From: SZUA-430 sp964638635
Lineage (GTDB): Bacteria; Pseudomonadota; Alphaproteobacteria; Micropepsales; Micropepsaceae
NCBI GenBank assembly: GCA_964638635.1
Contig: CAZXAQ010000006.1
Coordinates: 20,830 to 84,829, forward strand
DNA: 64,000 bases
Reading direction: 5' to 3'
Under the pieces are notes generated by a model. That model was not told the DNA's origin. It saw nothing but the letters and a program-made list of their open reading frames with translations, and did not search any database. A program made the position numbers and the translations under genes. This document shows, one piece after another, positions 16,326-24,320 of this stretch; the stretch's first letter is position 1, and each line of letters opens with the position of its first letter.

Positions 16326-16637
16326 TTACGCCTCGCTTGGCGGCATGTGCCGAATGATATCCATCGCGTCGTGAAGCATGCGGTCCACGACGATCACATC
16401 GGGTTCTACCAGTCGAAACAATAAGATGTGCCTGGGGCGGCGGACGCGCGGCGCCAACTTTCGCGCATGCATCAAGTGGAACGATCTAACCTTGGGGCCC
16501 AGTTCAGGCCGCCGTAACGCGGCGGCGCGATGCGGGTTGGTGCGAATGGCATCCAGCGCGGCTTCAATGAGGGTGCGATACCGGGCGGCTGCGGCAGGGC
16601 CGAAATTCTGCTCACTCACGCTGACGGCCGCATCCAT
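16326..16637 (-). CDS. ParE/RelE-family toxin, N-terminus out of frame (probably truncated)
   Basis: Toxin of a type II toxin-antitoxin pair. The 103 in-frame residues from ATG 16637 hold the ParE-like fold from the first long helix on (FGPAAAARYRTLIEAALDAI) through HILLFRLVEPDVIVVDRML. The first strand and turn are missing. They are found in another frame: a GTG at 16678, overlapping the antitoxin TGA as GTGA, opens V-TAYVLRLTFAA, which is what the start of such a toxin looks like. Loss of one base between about 16640 and 16650 would join the two into 117 residues. Either the toxin is inactivated or the assembly has an error. Confidence 0.72.
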   Translation of the reverse strand: MDAAVSVSEQNFGPAAAARYRTLIEAALDAIRTNPHRAAALRRPELGPKVRSFHLMHARKLAPRVRRPRHILLFRLVEPDVIVVDRMLHDAMDIIRHMPPSEA

Positions 16638-16674
16638 GTCGGTGCGGCAAACGTCAGCCGCAGGACGTAGGCGG

Positions 16675-16968
16675 TCACCGCGCCGGCTTTGCCGCCTTTT
16701 TCACCGGGCGGCCAAGTTGCTGTGTCATTTTCTGCAGCGCCGAACGCGAGCGGATCTCCACGTAGTCGCCGCGTTCGTGGTCTGCGGCGCCGACGGCGAT
16801 CGCCTCGCGCAACCGCCGGAGCTTGAGTTCCTCCTCCGTCTGCCGCGCTTCCAACAGGCGCAACGCGTCGCGCACGACTTCGCTTGCGTTTTGGTGGCTG
16901 CCTTTGCGTACGGTGGCGTCGACGAAGTCGTCCAGTTGTTTGGTTAGGCTGATGTTGCGCGTCGGCAT
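16675..16968 (-). CDS. parD: ParD-like antitoxin (CC2985 family)
   Basis: A 97-residue antitoxin. The N-terminal ribbon-helix-helix (MPTRNISLTKQLDDFVD, then GSHQNASEVVRDALRLLE) binds operator DNA as a dimer, and the charged C-terminal tail (RSRSALQKMTQQL to KKAAKPAR) would wrap the toxin. The sequence fits the CC2985 subfamily of ParD known from Caulobacter. ATG 16968 was chosen at the domain start; the frame is open further upstream through its own promoter. It is followed by the toxin gene, whose original GTG overlaps this TGA. It likely represses its own operon at the palindrome near 17007-17023. Confidence 0.85.
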   Translation of the reverse strand: MPTRNISLTKQLDDFVDATVRKGSHQNASEVVRDALRLLEARQTEEELKLRRLREAIAVGAADHERGDYVEIRSRSALQKMTQQLGRPVKKAAKPAR

Positions 16969-16990
16969 GGCACCCTCACTCAAGGACACG

Positions 16991-17023
16991 ATCGTAGCAC
17001 TTTTGGCAAATTTTGACAATTTG
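16991..17023 (-). promoter_or_regulatory. parDE promoter with palindromic operator
   Basis: On the minus strand: -35 TTGTCA (17019-17014), 17-base spacer, -10 TACGAT (16996-16991), 22 bases before the antitoxin ATG. The palindrome CAAATT-TTGAC-AATTTG (17007-17023) covers the -35 element, where a ribbon-helix-helix antitoxin would be expected to bind. Confidence 0.58.
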
Positions 17024-17284
17024 GCCCACCGAGGTGAGCGCGCAGAATTTGTTTGACTTTTTGCTTTATGTTCTTTATTTGTTCTATCCATGGTTTCGGC
17101 TGTTCCGACGGCCATTCCCCTGCCCGTTTCGGGCAGGCGGCTGCGACTTGAAAATTGCATCTGGTCGATGGCGCGGTGTTGGCTGCGTCGTAACTGCGCG
17201 ATCAATCGTGCACGGGCTCGCGCAGCTTTGGCGCGCGGTGATGCGTAACAAACAACGCATTTGTGACGTCATTGTTACGGTTAA

Positions 17285-17304
17285 AACGGCAGAACGCCGC
17301 CGTT
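17285..17304 (-). terminator. Candidate ndk terminator, hairpin with T run on minus strand
   Basis: Stem AACGGC/GCCGTT (17285-17290, 17299-17304). Read on the minus strand the stem ends in GCCGTTTTAA, giving four T. It lies about 75 bases past the ndk stop. Confidence 0.4.
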
Positions 17305-17326
17305 GTTACGCTGTGACGGATTCGAT

Positions 17327-17349
17327 TGCGTCCGTTTTTGCCGGACGCA
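17327..17349 (-). terminator. Hairpin just downstream of ndk
   Basis: Perfect 8-base stem TGCGTCCG (17327-17334) and CGGACGCA (17342-17349) around a seven-base loop, 28 bases past the ndk stop. No T run follows, so it may protect the 3' end rather than terminate. Confidence 0.42.
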
Positions 17350-17376
17350 TTTCTGCTGTTCGGCGCGCTTTCGGCG

Positions 17377-17796
17377 TCAGCCCACGATTTCCGTGTCGGC
17401 GAAGAAGAACTTGATCTCGTTCGCGGCGTTCTCCGCGCTGTCGGAGCCGTGGACGGAGTTCGCTTCGATCGACTCGGCGAAGTCCTTGCGGATCGTGCCG
17501 GCGGCGGCTTTCGCGGGGTCGGTCGCGCCCATGACTTCGCGGTTCTTGGCGACCGCGTTCTGGCCTTCGAGGACTTGCACCACCACTGGCCCTGAGGTCA
17601 TGAACTTCACCAGGTCGTGGTAGAAGGGGCGCGCTTTGTGGACCGCGTAGAACGCCTCGGCTTGCTTGGTGGAGAGCCACAGGCGCTTTTGCGCGACGAT
17701 GCGCAGCCCCGCGCTCTCGAACCGGTCGACGATCTTGCCGGTCAGGTTGCGGCGGGTCGCGTCCGGTTTGATGATCGACAGGGTGCGCTCGGTCAT
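17377..17796 (-). CDS. ndk: Nucleoside diphosphate kinase
   Basis: A 139-residue cytosolic kinase that balances nucleoside triphosphate pools by moving phosphate from ATP through a phosphohistidine. The catalytic His116 is in NSVHGSDS; the N-terminal LSIIKPDATRRN and the family stretch FYAVHKARPFYHDLV are typical. Length matches bacterial Ndk (about 140). It is monocistronic and divergent from the ABC-F gene, with 137 bases between the two starts. Hairpins at 17327-17349 and 17285-17304 probably end the transcript. Confidence 0.97.
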   Translation of the reverse strand: MTERTLSIIKPDATRRNLTGKIVDRFESAGLRIVAQKRLWLSTKQAEAFYAVHKARPFYHDLVKFMTSGPVVVQVLEGQNAVAKNREVMGATDPAKAAAGTIRKDFAESIEANSVHGSDSAENAANEIKFFFADTEIVG

Positions 17797-17933
17797 GGGG
17801 CGTAAATCCTTGGAAAACGGCTCGAAAAAGGTGCGCCTTGATACAGACGGGTCCGGGGCGCCGCAAGCGAGGCTAAGGGGCGCTGTTGTCGCGCCTTTCC
17901 AGGGCGCGAAAAGGCCGGTAGAGAGCGCGCCCC

Positions 17934-19829
17934 ATGCTGCGGATCTTGAACCTCACCTACCGGATCGAAGGCCGGCCCCTGTTCGAAGGGGCGACGGCGA
18001 GCATTCCGACCGGGCACAAGGTCGGCCTCGTCGGGCGGAACGGCACCGGCAAGACGACGTTGTTCCGGATCCTGCATGGGCAGGCCGAGCCCGACGACGG
18101 CGAGATCGTGATGCCGCGCAACTGGCGCATTGGCGGCGTCGCGCAAGAGGCGCCGGCGGGGCCGACGACGTTGCTCGATACGGTGCTCGCCGCCGACGTC
18201 GAGCGGACGGCGCTGATCGCGGAGGCGGAGACCGCGCACGATCCCGTCAGGATCGCCGAGATCGAGACGCGGCTTGCCGACATCGGCGCGCATCGGGCGC
18301 CGGCGCGGGCGGCGGAGATTCTCGCGGGCCTCGGCTTCGACGCGGCGGCGCAGCTTCGGCCCTGTTCGGAGTTCTCCGGCGGGTGGCGGATGCGGGTGGC
18401 GCTTGCGGCGGTGCTGTTCTCGCAGCCCGATCTCTTGCTGCTCGACGAGCCCACGAACTATCTCGACCTCGAAGGGTCGCTCTGGCTCGAGCAGTTTTTG
18501 CGGCGCTTTCCGGGGACGATGATTTTGATCAGCCACGACCGCGATCTGCTCAACACGGCGGTCAATTCGATCCTGCATTTGGAGGACAAGAAGCTCACGT
18601 TCTACACCGGCGGTTACGACACGTTCGAGCGCACGCGGTCGGAGCGGCTGGCCGTGCAGGAGGCCGCGCGTACGAAGCAGGAGGCGCAGCGCAAGCACAT
18701 GCAGGCGTTCGTCGACCGCTTTCGCTACAAGGCCTCGAAGGCGCGCCAGGCGCAGAGCCGGTTGAAGGCGATCGCGAAGCTGCAGCCGATCGCGGAGATG
18801 TCGGGCGAACGCGTGGCGCCGTTCCGGCTCGGCGAACCGGAGGAGCTCTCCCCGCCCCTGCTCGCGCTCGATGGCGCAAGCGCTGGTTACGACGGGCGCG
18901 AGGTGCTGGGACACATGGATTTGCGCATCGATCCCGACGATCGAATTGCGCTGCTCGGCGCGAACGGCAACGGCAAGTCGACGTTCGCGAAACTGATCTC
19001 GAACCGGCTGCAGGCGATGGGCGGGACGATCACGAAATCGCGGCGGTTGCGCATCGGCTATTTCGCGCAGCATCAGCTGGACGAGATGGCGGGCGAGGCA
19101 ACGCCGGTGCAGCACCTGATGCGGCTGATGCCGCGGCTGACCGAACGCGAGGCGCGGACGAAGCTGGGCGCTGCGGGGTTTCCGGACTTCAAGGCCGGTA
19201 CCGCGATCGAGGACTTGTCGGGCGGCGAACGGGCTCGTTTGCTGATCATGACGGCGGCACTGGACGCGCCGCATCTCTTGATCCTGGACGAGCCCACGAA
19301 CCACCTCGATATCGACAGCCGCGAGGCGTTGGTGTTGGCCTTGAACGACTACACGGGTGCGGTGCTGCTGATCAGTCACGATCCGCATCTGATCGAGACC
19401 TGCGCGGACCGTCTGTGGCTGGTCGCGAACGGGCGCGTGGTGCCGTACGACGGCGACATGGACGACTACCGCAAATTGCTGCTCGACGAGCGGCAGCCTT
19501 CGGCTGCGAAGAAGGTGCCGAAGCTGACGAAGGCCGAAGAGCGCAAGGCCGCTGCCGACCGGCGTGCGCAACTGACGCCGCTCAAACGCGCAGCGGACGA
19601 TGCGGAGAAGCGCGTGACGAAGCTGCAAGGCGAGATCGCGAAGATCGAAGCGGCGTTGCACGCACCCGATCTCTACGCGAACGAGCCGCAGAAAGCGCTG
19701 ACGCTGACGAAGCAGCGCGGCGAGCTGCAGCGGCAACTGGATGCGGCCGAGACCGCGTGGCTGGAAGCGAGCGAGGCTTACGATTCCGCGCGTGCCGAAA
19801 TCGGCTTAAGCCCATTAAGTGCCGATTAA
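17934..19829 (+). CDS. ABC-F family ATPase (Uup/YheS-like)
   Basis: A 631-residue cytosolic protein with two ABC ATPase domains and no membrane part. Domain 1 has Walker A GRNGTGKTT near residue 35, signature EFSGGWRM and Walker B LLLLDEPTNYLD. The linker (about residues 245-305, KQEAQRKHMQAFVDRFRYKA) is the helical hairpin that reaches the ribosome E site. Domain 2 has GANGNGKST, LSGGERARL and LLILDEPTNHLD. A C-terminal coiled coil (residues 535-620) as in Uup is present. ABC-F proteins rescue or tune stalled ribosomes. The Uup versus YheS label is not certain. Confidence 0.92.
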   Translation: MLRILNLTYRIEGRPLFEGATASIPTGHKVGLVGRNGTGKTTLFRILHGQAEPDDGEIVMPRNWRIGGVAQEAPAGPTTLLDTVLAADVERTALIAEAETAHDPVRIAEIETRLADIGAHRAPARAAEILAGLGFDAAAQLRPCSEFSGGWRMRVALAAVLFSQPDLLLLDEPTNYLDLEGSLWLEQFLRRFPGTMILISHDRDLLNTAVNSILHLEDKKLTFYTGGYDTFERTRSERLAVQEAARTKQEAQRKHMQAFVDRFRYKASKARQAQSRLKAIAKLQPIAEMSGERVAPFRLGEPEELSPPLLALDGASAGYDGREVLGHMDLRIDPDDRIALLGANGNGKSTFAKLISNRLQAMGGTITKSRRLRIGYFAQHQLDEMAGEATPVQHLMRLMPRLTEREARTKLGAAGFPDFKAGTAIEDLSGGERARLLIMTAALDAPHLLILDEPTNHLDIDSREALVLALNDYTGAVLLISHDPHLIETCADRLWLVANGRVVPYDGDMDDYRKLLLDERQPSAAKKVPKLTKAEERKAAADRRAQLTPLKRAADDAEKRVTKLQGEIAKIEAALHAPDLYANEPQKALTLTKQRGELQRQLDAAETAWLEASEAYDSARAEIGLSPLSAD

Positions 19830-19892
19830 CCGCGCACGGGCAGCTTAGACGCTCTTGATTCGCGATGGTTCTTTGGGGACTTGAGGGTAGGC

Positions 19893-20162
19893 ATGAAAAC
19901 GGCCGCTACGCCGGAAGCGCAAATGCGCGCGTTGAAGACTTGGGCTGTCGATCGCATGACGAAGGGCACCGACACGCCGTTCGCGTGGTTTCAATTTATG
20001 AAGCTGCTTGAGGTCATCGACACGTTCTTGGAAGCGGGCGACGAAGCCGGCTTGCGCGACAAGCTTCCGCCGCCGCAACCACGCAAGACGCCGCGCCCGA
20101 GGCAACTGCCAGCAAACGTGGTTTCGCTCGATCTCGCGCTGCGTCAGCGGGCAGCCGAATAA
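19893..20162 (+). CDS. Small hypothetical protein
   Basis: An 89-residue protein beginning MKTAATPEAQMRALKTW at 19893 behind TTGAGGGTAGGC; an in-frame start at 19881 would add four residues without a ribosome site. It is helical and soluble, with an FAWFQFMKLLEVIDTFLEA segment and a basic Pro-rich middle (PPQPRKTPRPRQLP). It lies 63 bases after the ABC-F gene in the same direction and its stop directly abuts the stop of the TPR gene on the other strand. Not recognised. Confidence 0.6.
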   Translation: MKTAATPEAQMRALKTWAVDRMTKGTDTPFAWFQFMKLLEVIDTFLEAGDEAGLRDKLPPPQPRKTPRPRQLPANVVSLDLALRQRAAE

Positions 20163-20903
20163 TCAGCCTTCGAGATTGCGCCTGGCGACGTTGTACCAGT
20201 CGCGGTTCAGGTCCTGCGCGTGGCGGGGCAGTTGCTTGAACGTGGCGACGACGCCCTGCAGCACGGCGTTCGCCGTGTCGACTTGGCCGAGCTTCAGCAG
20301 GAAGAGGCCGTAACGCACCTTCGCTTCGAAGCCCGCGAAGTAGCCGGAGACGGCCTCGTATTCGGACTGGGCTTCGTTGTTCTTGCCCTGCCCCTCGAGC
20401 GCGCGGGCGTAGATCAGATGGCCGTCTTGCGAGTTGAAGTTCGGGTTCTTCGCGCGCAGCTCGTCGAGCGTGTGCTGGCAGTCCGCGAAGTCGCCCTTCT
20501 CGATCTGCACCTTGGCGAGGCCTAGGAGCAGGTTCGGGTCGTCGGAAAAGTGGCCGGTGAGCGCCGAGCGGTAGAGCGTGATGGCGTCGTCGTACATCTT
20601 CTTGCGCGCGCACTCGTCGGCGAGGGCCGCTTTCGCGGCCGGGGTACCGGTCAGTTCTACTTGCGCCTTGCGCTCACGGTATTCGCGGTCGGGGTCGAGC
20701 ACGGTTCTGATGTCGCTGGTCACGCGCTGGCCGCGCCTGGTGGACGCGAGTTCGGGCAGGATCTCGACGAAGAAATAGGCGGCTGAACCGAGCCCCGGTA
20801 GCAACAGGAGAATGTAGAACCAATGCTGCGCCTTGCCCGACTGCGAACAGTGATAGAGGCAGAAACCTTGGACCAGGATCGTGGCCAGAACGAGGATCGG
20901 CAT
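20163..20903 (-). CDS. Membrane-anchored TPR protein
   Basis: A 246-residue protein. The first 55 residues hold two hydrophobic segments (ILVLATILVQGFCLY and WFYILLLLPGLGSAAYFFVEI), resembling the short two-helix module found at the start of some membrane proteins. From about residue 90 there are TPR-like helical pairs (KMYDDAITLYRSALTGH, LLLGLAKVQIEKGDFADC, DTANAVLQGVVATF). It probably serves as a scaffold on the inner membrane; the partner is unknown. It follows holC on the minus strand after 83 bases. Confidence 0.75.
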   Translation of the reverse strand: MPILVLATILVQGFCLYHCSQSGKAQHWFYILLLLPGLGSAAYFFVEILPELASTRRGQRVTSDIRTVLDPDREYRERKAQVELTGTPAAKAALADECARKKMYDDAITLYRSALTGHFSDDPNLLLGLAKVQIEKGDFADCQHTLDELRAKNPNFNSQDGHLIYARALEGQGKNNEAQSEYEAVSGYFAGFEAKVRYGLFLLKLGQVDTANAVLQGVVATFKQLPRHAQDLNRDWYNVARRNLEG

Positions 20904-20986
20904 GGGAAGCGCCCGGTTAGGGAAAGCCAGAGCTTAGGGTTCAAATTCAGAATAATCCGTTGCCAGCCCCGCGCAAATCGGGGCGC

Positions 20987-21451
20987 TTAGGCCCGCTTTT
21001 CCCATTTTCCGCCGGTGGCTTGTTGCCAATAGGTAACTTCGTGGCCGTTCGCTTTGGCTTGCTTCCAGTGTTCGCGGGCGGCGTCGAGGGCTTCGGCGTC
21101 GCGGCCGTCGAAGATCATGACGATGCGGGTGGCGGCCGTGACTTCGGCGCCCGCCCAGTCCTTCGTACCGGCACCGTCGACGAAGAAGAGGACTTCGGCG
21201 CTGTTCGGATTGGCGTCTGCCGCGGTCAAGAGAATGGGTTGTTCGGCGGGGTTCGGGTCGCGGTCGAGGCCGTGGGGAAGGAAGCTTTCTTCGCGGTAGC
21301 TCCAGAGATGGGCGTCGAGGGCGGCGATGCGTTCGGCGGAGCCCGCACGGACGAGCGCTTTCCAGCCGCGCTCGCGCGTCTTCTCAAGCAGGCCGGGCAG
21401 CACGTCTTCGAGCGCTGCGCGTTCGAGGTGATAGAACAGGACTTCCGCCAT
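20987..21451 (-). CDS. holC: DNA polymerase III subunit chi
   Basis: A 154-residue subunit of the clamp-loader assembly; chi links the holoenzyme to single-strand-binding protein on the lagging strand. The sequence shows the family opening VLFYHLERAALEDVLPGLLEK, the conserved LDAHLWSYREESFLPHGL and the C-terminal HWKQAKANGHEVTYW. In Escherichia pepA and holC are neighbours; here pepA lies upstream on the same strand but a serine-hydrolase gene is inserted between them. The start is three bases past the hydrolase stop, so the genes are probably co-transcribed. Confidence 0.92.
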   Translation of the reverse strand: MAEVLFYHLERAALEDVLPGLLEKTRERGWKALVRAGSAERIAALDAHLWSYREESFLPHGLDRDPNPAEQPILLTAADANPNSAEVLFFVDGAGTKDWAGAEVTAATRIVMIFDGRDAEALDAAREHWKQAKANGHEVTYWQQATGGKWEKRA

Positions 21452-21454
21452 CCA

Positions 21455-22528
21455 CTACATCGCCTTGAGAAATGCCACGAACTTTGGGTCTAGCTCCAGA
21501 TCGTCCAGCAATCCAGCGGCAATAGATATGCCGTCTTTGCTGTTCGCCATGACAACCGTGGCGTCGCGGCGTGATAAGTCCGCGAAGGCAACCGCGGACT
21601 CGCCGGCGTCGTTGCCGGTGTGCATGAGGATCGTCGTCGCGCCGAATTTGTAGACTTCCCAGCCGAGACCGATGCCCGCTTCGTCCGGGCACAGTTTCGC
21701 GTCCATCTTGGCGCAGAGTTCGGCCTTGCGATCGGTGTGGACACGGAGTTGCTCGTCGCGCGCCGCCTTCGGCAGACCGACGCCCGTCACGACCGCCTGA
21801 AGAAACAGCGCGTAGTCGCGCGCTGTCGTGTGCAGATTGTCGGCGGCAAGAACCTCTGGATTTGTATCGGTCTTGAGCCACTTCCCGCCGGCGGAGGGCG
21901 TTGCGACGCGATCTGCTTGCGTGCTCGGCCAGCCCAGATAGCTGTCCTTCATGCCCAAGGGTTCGAACACGAAGGTCTTGGTCAGCGTGTCGAACGGCGT
22001 GGCCGTGCGCCGGATGAGATACGCCTTCAAGTACTCTAGGCCCTCGCCGGAGTAGCCAAAAGCCGTCCCGGGATCGCGCAGGAATTTCAACTTGCCGCCG
22101 GTTTGCCTGCGCCAGTTGGGAAATCCGGAACGATGGCTGAGCAGCAGCGGCGCTGTCAGCGTCGCGGTGCGCGGATCGTTCTGGATGTCGGGATCGGTCC
22201 ACGCGACCGACAGCGGCTCGTCGAGCGGAATGGACTTTGCGGTGGCGGCACGAAGATAGACCTCCGCCGCAAGCGGCTTTGTCAGTGAGGCCACGTTGTA
22301 GAGCGTTTCCGCGGTCGCGGGTTTGCCCGGTGCTGCCTCTCCGAACTGCGCCGAAAAGATGAACTCGCCGCCTCTGACCAATCCGATCGCAACGCTCGGA
22401 ACCTTGTTGTCGGCGAGAAGTTTCGGGACCTTTTCGTCGAGCGCTTTGCGCAGCCGCGCCTCCAGAGCCGTATCAGCTTGCGCGCTGAATGGGAGGGCCA
22501 AGAGCAGAACCGTCAATAACCGCTTCAC
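21455..22528 (-). CDS. Exported serine hydrolase of the class C beta-lactamase/PBP-like family
   Basis: A 357-residue exported protein. GTG 22528 follows GGGGAGGTGCGC and opens a signal peptide (KRLLTVLLLALPFSAQA). The active-site motifs of the AmpC/esterase/PBP fold are present: nucleophile SLTK in NVASLTKPLAAE, YSG in FGYSGEGLEYL, and HTG in ILMHTGNDAGE in place of KTG. The HTG form is common in esterases and D-aminopeptidases of this group, so beta-lactamase activity should not be assumed. It sits between pepA and holC. Confidence 0.85.
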   Translation of the reverse strand: MKRLLTVLLLALPFSAQADTALEARLRKALDEKVPKLLADNKVPSVAIGLVRGGEFIFSAQFGEAAPGKPATAETLYNVASLTKPLAAEVYLRAATAKSIPLDEPLSVAWTDPDIQNDPRTATLTAPLLLSHRSGFPNWRRQTGGKLKFLRDPGTAFGYSGEGLEYLKAYLIRRTATPFDTLTKTFVFEPLGMKDSYLGWPSTQADRVATPSAGGKWLKTDTNPEVLAADNLHTTARDYALFLQAVVTGVGLPKAARDEQLRVHTDRKAELCAKMDAKLCPDEAGIGLGWEVYKFGATTILMHTGNDAGESAVAFADLSRRDATVVMANSKDGISIAAGLLDDLELDPKFVAFLKAM

Positions 22529-22553
22529 GCGCACCTCCCCATGTCGATGGAAG

Positions 22554-22578
22554 CCCCACCCTGGAGTCCAGGGTGGGG
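22554..22578 (-). terminator. Strong hairpin downstream of pepA
   Basis: Perfect 12-base arms CCCCACCCTGGA (22554-22565) and TCCAGGGTGGGG (22567-22578) separated by one base, 36 bases past the pepA stop and 26 bases before the hydrolase start. No T run, so attenuation or 3'-end protection is as likely as termination. Confidence 0.5.
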
Positions 22579-22613
22579 TTCCGCAAATCACAGTTGCTTC
22601 AGAACAGCGCCGA

Positions 22614-24110
22614 TCAACTCTCGTAGTGGTCGGCGACGAGGCGATTCAGCAGTCGGACGCCGAAGCCGCTGGCGCCTTTCGGGGTTGAGTTGCGGGCTTC
22701 TTCGAACCACGCCGTCCCCGCGATATCGAGGTGCGCCCACGGCACTTTATTCACGAAGCGCTGAATGAACTGCGCGGCCGTGATCGAGCCGCCGAATTGG
22801 CCGCCAATGTTCTTCATGTCGGCGATGGGGCTGTCGATCATCTTGTCGAAGCGCTCATTCATCGGCATGCGCCAGAGTTCTTCGCCCTCGGCCTTGCCGG
22901 CGGCGATGAGGCGTTCGGCGAGTTCGTCGTTGTTCGAGAACAGGCCGGCGATTTCGAGGCCGAGCGCAACACGGATCGCGCCGGTCAACGTCGCAAGGTC
23001 GACCATGAATTTCGGCTTGAAGCGGTTCTGGCAGTACCAAAGCGCGTCGGCGAGCACGAGGCGGCCTTCGGCGTCGGTGTTCAGGACCTCGATCGTCTGG
23101 CCGGACATCGACTTCACGACGTCGCCGGGGCGTTGCGCGTTGCCGTCCGGCATGTTCTCGACCAGGCCGCAGATGCCCACGACATTGGCGCGTGCCTTGC
23201 GGCCTGCGAGCGCGTGCATGAGGCCGGTGACCGCTGCGGCGCCACCCATGTCGTATTTCATGGCGTCCATGCCAGCCGCGGGTTTGATCGAGATGCCGCC
23301 GGTGTCGAACGTCACGCCTTTGCCGACGAAGGCGATGGGTTGCGCGTCTTTGTTCTTGGCGCCCTTCCACTGCATGACCAGCAGCTGGGACTCGCGTTCG
23401 GAGCCTTGCCCCACGCCCAAGAGCGATCCCATGCCGAGCTTCGTCATCTCCTTCACGCCGAGCACTTCGACCTCGAGCCCCATGTCCTCGAGCTTGCGGA
23501 CGCGTTTGGCGAATTCTTCCGGGTAGAGAACGTTCGGCGGCTCGGTCACCAGATCGCGCGCGTAGAAGATCGCGTTGGCGACCGCTTCGTTTGCGCGCCA
23601 GGCCTTCTTGGCCTCGCCGGGATCGGCGGCAGCGATGTTGACTCTCGCGAGCGTCGGTTTGTCCGTCTTCTTTTGCGTCGTGCGGTACTGATCGAAGCGG
23701 TAGCTGCGCAGCACCGCGCCTTGCGCGACACGCACGGCGAACTGTACCTCGTCGGCGTCGGAAGCGCTCTTCGGCGGTTGCAGCAGAAGCGTCACCGTCT
23801 TCTCGCCGCTGGTCAGCAGCCGCGCGACTGCGGTGGAGCCCAAACTCTCGGCGGCAGATCCGTCGAACTTGTCGGCCTTGCCGAGGCCCACGACGAGCAG
23901 CCGGTCGAGTTCGATGCCGGCCGGCGCCAGAAGCTCGATCACCTGCCCTTTTGCGCCGGTGAAGCGCGCCGCCTTCATCGCCCGGGCGATCGCGCCCTTG
24001 GACTGTTTGTCGAGGTCGGCCAGAAGGCCCGTGGGCACCTCGGCCTCGGTCGCGCCGACGACAAGCGTTCCTTCATCCGGGATTTCGGACTTCACAAAGT
24101 TGATTTGCAT
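22614..24110 (-). CDS. pepA: Leucyl aminopeptidase (M17)
   Basis: A 498-residue cytosolic dizinc aminopeptidase that removes N-terminal residues from peptides. The M17 signature NTDAEGRLVLADAL is present, with the metal-binding VGKGVTFDTGGISIKP and MKYDMGGAAAV segments before it. Length matches PepA (503 in Escherichia). The N-terminal 170 residues form the hexamer-building domain, and PepA of Escherichia also binds DNA. It is divergent from lptF, as is usual in this group of bacteria, and heads a minus-strand series with the serine hydrolase, holC and the TPR gene. Confidence 0.96.
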   Translation of the reverse strand: MQINFVKSEIPDEGTLVVGATEAEVPTGLLADLDKQSKGAIARAMKAARFTGAKGQVIELLAPAGIELDRLLVVGLGKADKFDGSAAESLGSTAVARLLTSGEKTVTLLLQPPKSASDADEVQFAVRVAQGAVLRSYRFDQYRTTQKKTDKPTLARVNIAAADPGEAKKAWRANEAVANAIFYARDLVTEPPNVLYPEEFAKRVRKLEDMGLEVEVLGVKEMTKLGMGSLLGVGQGSERESQLLVMQWKGAKNKDAQPIAFVGKGVTFDTGGISIKPAAGMDAMKYDMGGAAAVTGLMHALAGRKARANVVGICGLVENMPDGNAQRPGDVVKSMSGQTIEVLNTDAEGRLVLADALWYCQNRFKPKFMVDLATLTGAIRVALGLEIAGLFSNNDELAERLIAAGKAEGEELWRMPMNERFDKMIDSPIADMKNIGGQFGGSITAAQFIQRFVNKVPWAHLDIAGTAWFEEARNSTPKGASGFGVRLLNRLVADHYES

Positions 24111-24280
24111 GAGGTGTTATCTCTTAACGGGAACAAGAACTGGCGGTAGAACGTTGCGTGGGAGCGGCCGCTGGACTACCAGCTTGGACGCCTCACCCCG
24201 CATGATTCCGGCGAAAACTCGGCGTGCTGGTGGAACCGACAGGCGCGGGGTTGTACCGGGCCGCGCGATCATTGTGAAGC

Positions 24281-24306
24281 GGCGGGCAGAAGCCCGCCAA
24301 CCAGGG
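24281..24306 (+). repeat. Short palindromic repeat, copy 4
   Basis: GGCGGGC-AGAA-GCCCGCC (24281-24298) followed by AACCAGGG. Same plan as the units near 15.8 kb; it ends 14 bases before the lptF start. Confidence 0.5.
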
Positions 24307-24320
24307 TGCAGCGAAGGCCG

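Larger units (their letters stand above)
16969..17376. other. Regulatory intergenic region between parDE and ndk
   Basis: About 400 bases without a gene. It carries the parDE promoter (16991-17019), two hairpins that may end ndk transcription, and three copies of CGTAACAA or its complement: an 8-base inverted pair at 17244-17251 and 17272-17279, and a third (TTGTTACG) at 17303-17310. The repeated octamer could be a protein-binding site. Confidence 0.45.

Noticed and set aside
17793..19736. 647-codon minus-strand open frame opposite the ABC-F gene
   Set aside because: High-GC shadow of a clear ABC-F ATPase; no motif, Arg/His-rich composition.
22731..24149. 472-codon plus-strand open frame opposite pepA
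   Set aside because: Shadow of leucyl aminopeptidase.
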